Source: a bacterium
GTDB lineage: Bacteria; Desulfobacterota; UBA8473
Reading direction: 5' to 3'
Length of the DNA stretch: 23,890 nucleotides
Assembly: GCA_009773075.1 (NCBI GenBank)
Contig: WOUX01000002.1
Span: 1-23,890 of the forward strand
Both the position numbers and the translations under genes were made by a program. Below the pieces are notes generated by a model. It ran no database searches, was not told the origin of the DNA, and was given only the letters and a program-made list of their open reading frames with translations. Positions within the stretch are counted from its first letter, which is position 1. Each line of letters opens with the position of its first letter. This document shows, piece after piece, positions 22,402 through 23,890 of this stretch.

Positions 22402-22655
22402 GCCGAACATTCATTTTTATACTTATTCTATGTTCAGCGAAAATATACGATTATAATATAAAAAAAGTCAGTATAAATTACCCGAAAAACTATTGAAAAG
22501 CGCCTTATTGTTCTGTATAGTATTTCAAATTTAAATATTATGCAGATTTGGTATAATTTGGGAATTTGTTATGTTAGATTTGACGAAAATAGGGACAGCG
22601 ACTGTTTATTTATTAAGGTACTTTCATCAAATAACGGCATGTCTTAGCCACCGTG
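22402..22655. other. AT-rich non-coding stretch
   Basis: About 250 nt, very AT-rich, without a supported gene. A GGGACAG motif (TAGGGACAGCGACTG) lies near 22590 and faces a CTGTCCCTCGAATTCC motif at about 23191 on the far side of the cyclophilin gene. No terminator or RNA gene was recognised. Confidence 0.45.
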
Positions 22656-23159
22656 TTATTCTGTTGACAGTTGGCCACAATCTCGGATGATAACCCGTTT
22701 CGAGGGGTGTCCACTCTGTGACCCCAATGCCTCTATGCGTTTGACCACATCCATGCCGTCGGTCACCGTTCCAAAGACCACATGCTTGCTGTCAAGCCAG
22801 TCAGTTTCGATCGTGGTTATAAAGAATTGCGAGCCATTTGTGTTAGGCCCCGCATTTGCCATTGACAAAATCCCAGGTCCTGTATGGCTGAGCTTGAAAT
22901 TCTCATCCTCAAACTTGCTGCCGTAGATCGACTTGCCACCTGTCCCGTTATGATTGGTAAAATCACCACCCTGAATCATGAAGTCCGGGATAATTCTGTG
23001 AAACGTACTGCCCTTAAACCCAAAGCCCTTTTCACCTGTACACAAGGCACGAAAGTTCTCGCTTGTTTTTGGAACAATATCTGTGCGCAATTCAATTACT
23101 ATTCGCCCTAATGATTTGGCATCAGCCTCAACGTCAAGAAAAACGTTCACACGTTCCAT
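22656..23159 (-). CDS. Cyclophilin A-type peptidyl-prolyl isomerase, eukaryote-like
   Basis: A 167-residue cyclophilin that aligns with human cyclophilin A almost without gaps. All active-site residues are present at the same numbers: Arg55, Phe60, Met61, Gln63, Ala101, Asn102, Gln111, Phe113, Trp121, Leu122 and His126. The blocks NFRALCTGEKGFGFKGS, FHRIIPDFMIQGGDF, NGTGGKSIYG and MANAGPNTNGSQFF are of the cytosolic eukaryotic type, unlike the shorter bacterial PpiA/PpiB with their different loops. Cyclosporin-binding Trp121 is retained. There is no signal peptide, so it is cytoplasmic. AAGGAGA lies 6-7 nt before the ATG at 23159. The likely history is transfer from a eukaryote or from another bacterium with this type. 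It stands next to a cassette-like region. Confidence 0.93.
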   Translation of the reverse strand: MERVNVFLDVEADAKSLGRIVIELRTDIVPKTSENFRALCTGEKGFGFKGSTFHRIIPDFMIQGGDFTNHNGTGGKSIYGSKFEDENFKLSHTGPGILSMANAGPNTNGSQFFITTIETDWLDSKHVVFGTVTDGMDVVKRIEALGSQSGHPSKRVIIRDCGQLSTE

Positions 23160-23242
23160 AATGCTCTCCTTCTTTCTTTAGTGTATATACTGTCCCTCGA
23201 ATTCCTGCAAAGGTGCCTGGTAGGATATTCTTGAGCAACTGG

Positions 23243-23815
23243 TTAGACAGTGTTTCTCTGATTCTTCTTCAGGTCTTCAATTAATTGGCTTATAAGTCTT
23301 AGCTGTTCCTGTTGAATTGAGATAAGTTCACTCCATTGCTTCTCCCTGAGCAAGTCTATTTTCTCATGAAGCGCCATTATTTCAAGCTCCGCCTTCAGGT
23401 TGACTTCGTAATCATGCTCCGCAGTCAAGCGATCCTTATAGGCCTGGCGGTTTTGAGACATCAAGATTACCGGAGCTTGAATAGCGGCAAGCATGGATAA
23501 AAACAGATTCAACAGAATGTACGGATAGGGATCGAATGATTTATTGTACGTGATTAGAATAAACGAATTCAGTAGAACCCAAATAACCAGGACAACCGCA
23601 AAGATCATTATAAATATCCAGGAGCCGCCAAAGGCAGCGACTTTGTCAGCCAGCCTCTGACCAAAAGTCAGTTGCTCAGAAAAGTCTTTAGCGACATTTC
23701 TTGCAATGTGGGTTCTCGTGGCGAGATGATTAGCAGCTTTCTTTTCTCGCTTACCAAGCTGGTCATATTTCGTGCGAAAATGCTTTTCTGATATCTCGTC
23801 TACTTTCTTATTCAT
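23243..23815 (-). CDS. DUF1003 family membrane protein
   Basis: A 190-residue protein of the DUF1003 family. A basic N-terminal part with HIARNVAKDFSEQLTFGQRL is followed by ADKVAAFGGSWIFI and two transmembrane helices (about 63-86 and 98-120) with the family pattern DPYPYILLNLFLSMLAAIQA and PVILMSQNRQ. A C-terminal coiled coil (about 128-188) rich in Glu and Leu follows. The function of the family is unknown. ATG 23815 is chosen because AAAGGAT lies 6-7 nt upstream; the open frame extends to 23845 without a better site. It follows the same direction as the cyclophilin gene, about 80 nt apart. Confidence 0.88.
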   Translation of the reverse strand: MNKKVDEISEKHFRTKYDQLGKREKKAANHLATRTHIARNVAKDFSEQLTFGQRLADKVAAFGGSWIFIMIFAVVLVIWVLLNSFILITYNKSFDPYPYILLNLFLSMLAAIQAPVILMSQNRQAYKDRLTAEHDYEVNLKAELEIMALHEKIDLLREKQWSELISIQQEQLRLISQLIEDLKKNQRNTV

Positions 23816-23890
23816 CGTGTTATCCTTTGGATTGTGGGCTGACACCCGCGAATGAGCCGCGAGCCGCTGCGATACACTTCACGAGACGAA

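Noticed and set aside
1..23890. CRISPR array, tRNA or rRNA genes
   Set aside because: No regular direct repeats with spacers and no cloverleaf or rRNA-like sequence were found by eye.

Overview
The window looks like a stretch of chromosome (or metagenomic contig) from an anaerobic, fatty-acid- or hydrocarbon-degrading bacterium, most likely Desulfobacterota (former Deltaproteobacteria). This is inferred from the gene content (CoA-thioester beta-oxidation genes with several acyl-CoA dehydrogenases, a SCP-x-like thiolase and a DUF35 partner), the strong AGGAGG ribosome sites and the protein style. No rRNA or marker gene fixes the taxonomy.

Region 1 (about 148-7811, + strand) is a catabolic cluster for acyl-CoA beta-oxidation. 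It holds two hot-dog (MaoC-type) hydratase subunits, a short-chain dehydrogenase, a 112-residue-class protein of unknown function with a Cys-Cys-Gly-Val-Gly-Gly-Cys motif, an HMG-CoA-synthase-like/DUF35 fusion broken by an internal deletion, a SCP-x-type thiolase, an acyl-CoA dehydrogenase and a family III CoA-transferase homologue that carries the residues of alpha-methylacyl-CoA racemase. The set of R-type hot-dog hydratase, SDR, SCP-x-like thiolase and racemase parallels the peroxisomal branched-chain pathway of animals. That suggests a 2-methyl-branched substrate, which is inference.

Region 2 (7819-17805) is mixed housekeeping and accessory: a lytic transglycosylase, a large AAA+/VWA protein with an altered Walker B site, a cold-shock protein with a clear promoter and long leader, a PpiD-like foldase, a second acyl-CoA dehydrogenase of the isovaleryl-CoA-dehydrogenase catalytic type, a metallo-beta-lactamase-fold hydrolase, a DedA membrane protein and a calcineurin-like phosphoesterase. 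The spacers of regions 1 and 2 carry dispersed, MITE-like palindromic repeats.

Region 3 (about 18003-19943) is more GC-rich and codes for an RlmL-type RNA methyltransferase, a short DarP/DUF615 protein and a 37-residue lysine-rich protein that is easy to miss.

Region 4 (about 20081-22401, - strand) looks like an integron cassette array without an integrase (CALIN). Reading along the - strand it has a sigma70-like promoter, a broken vapB with an intact vapC, an attC-like site, a VF530/DUF2132 gene (plus a doubtful 31-residue ORF), a second attC-like site, a NYN-LOTUS putative RNase, a 3' fragment of an adenosine deaminase gene and a third, weaker attC-like hairpin.

Region 5 (22656-23815) has a strikingly eukaryote-like cyclophilin A and a DUF1003 membrane protein. 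No tRNA, rRNA, CRISPR array or transposase gene was seen.
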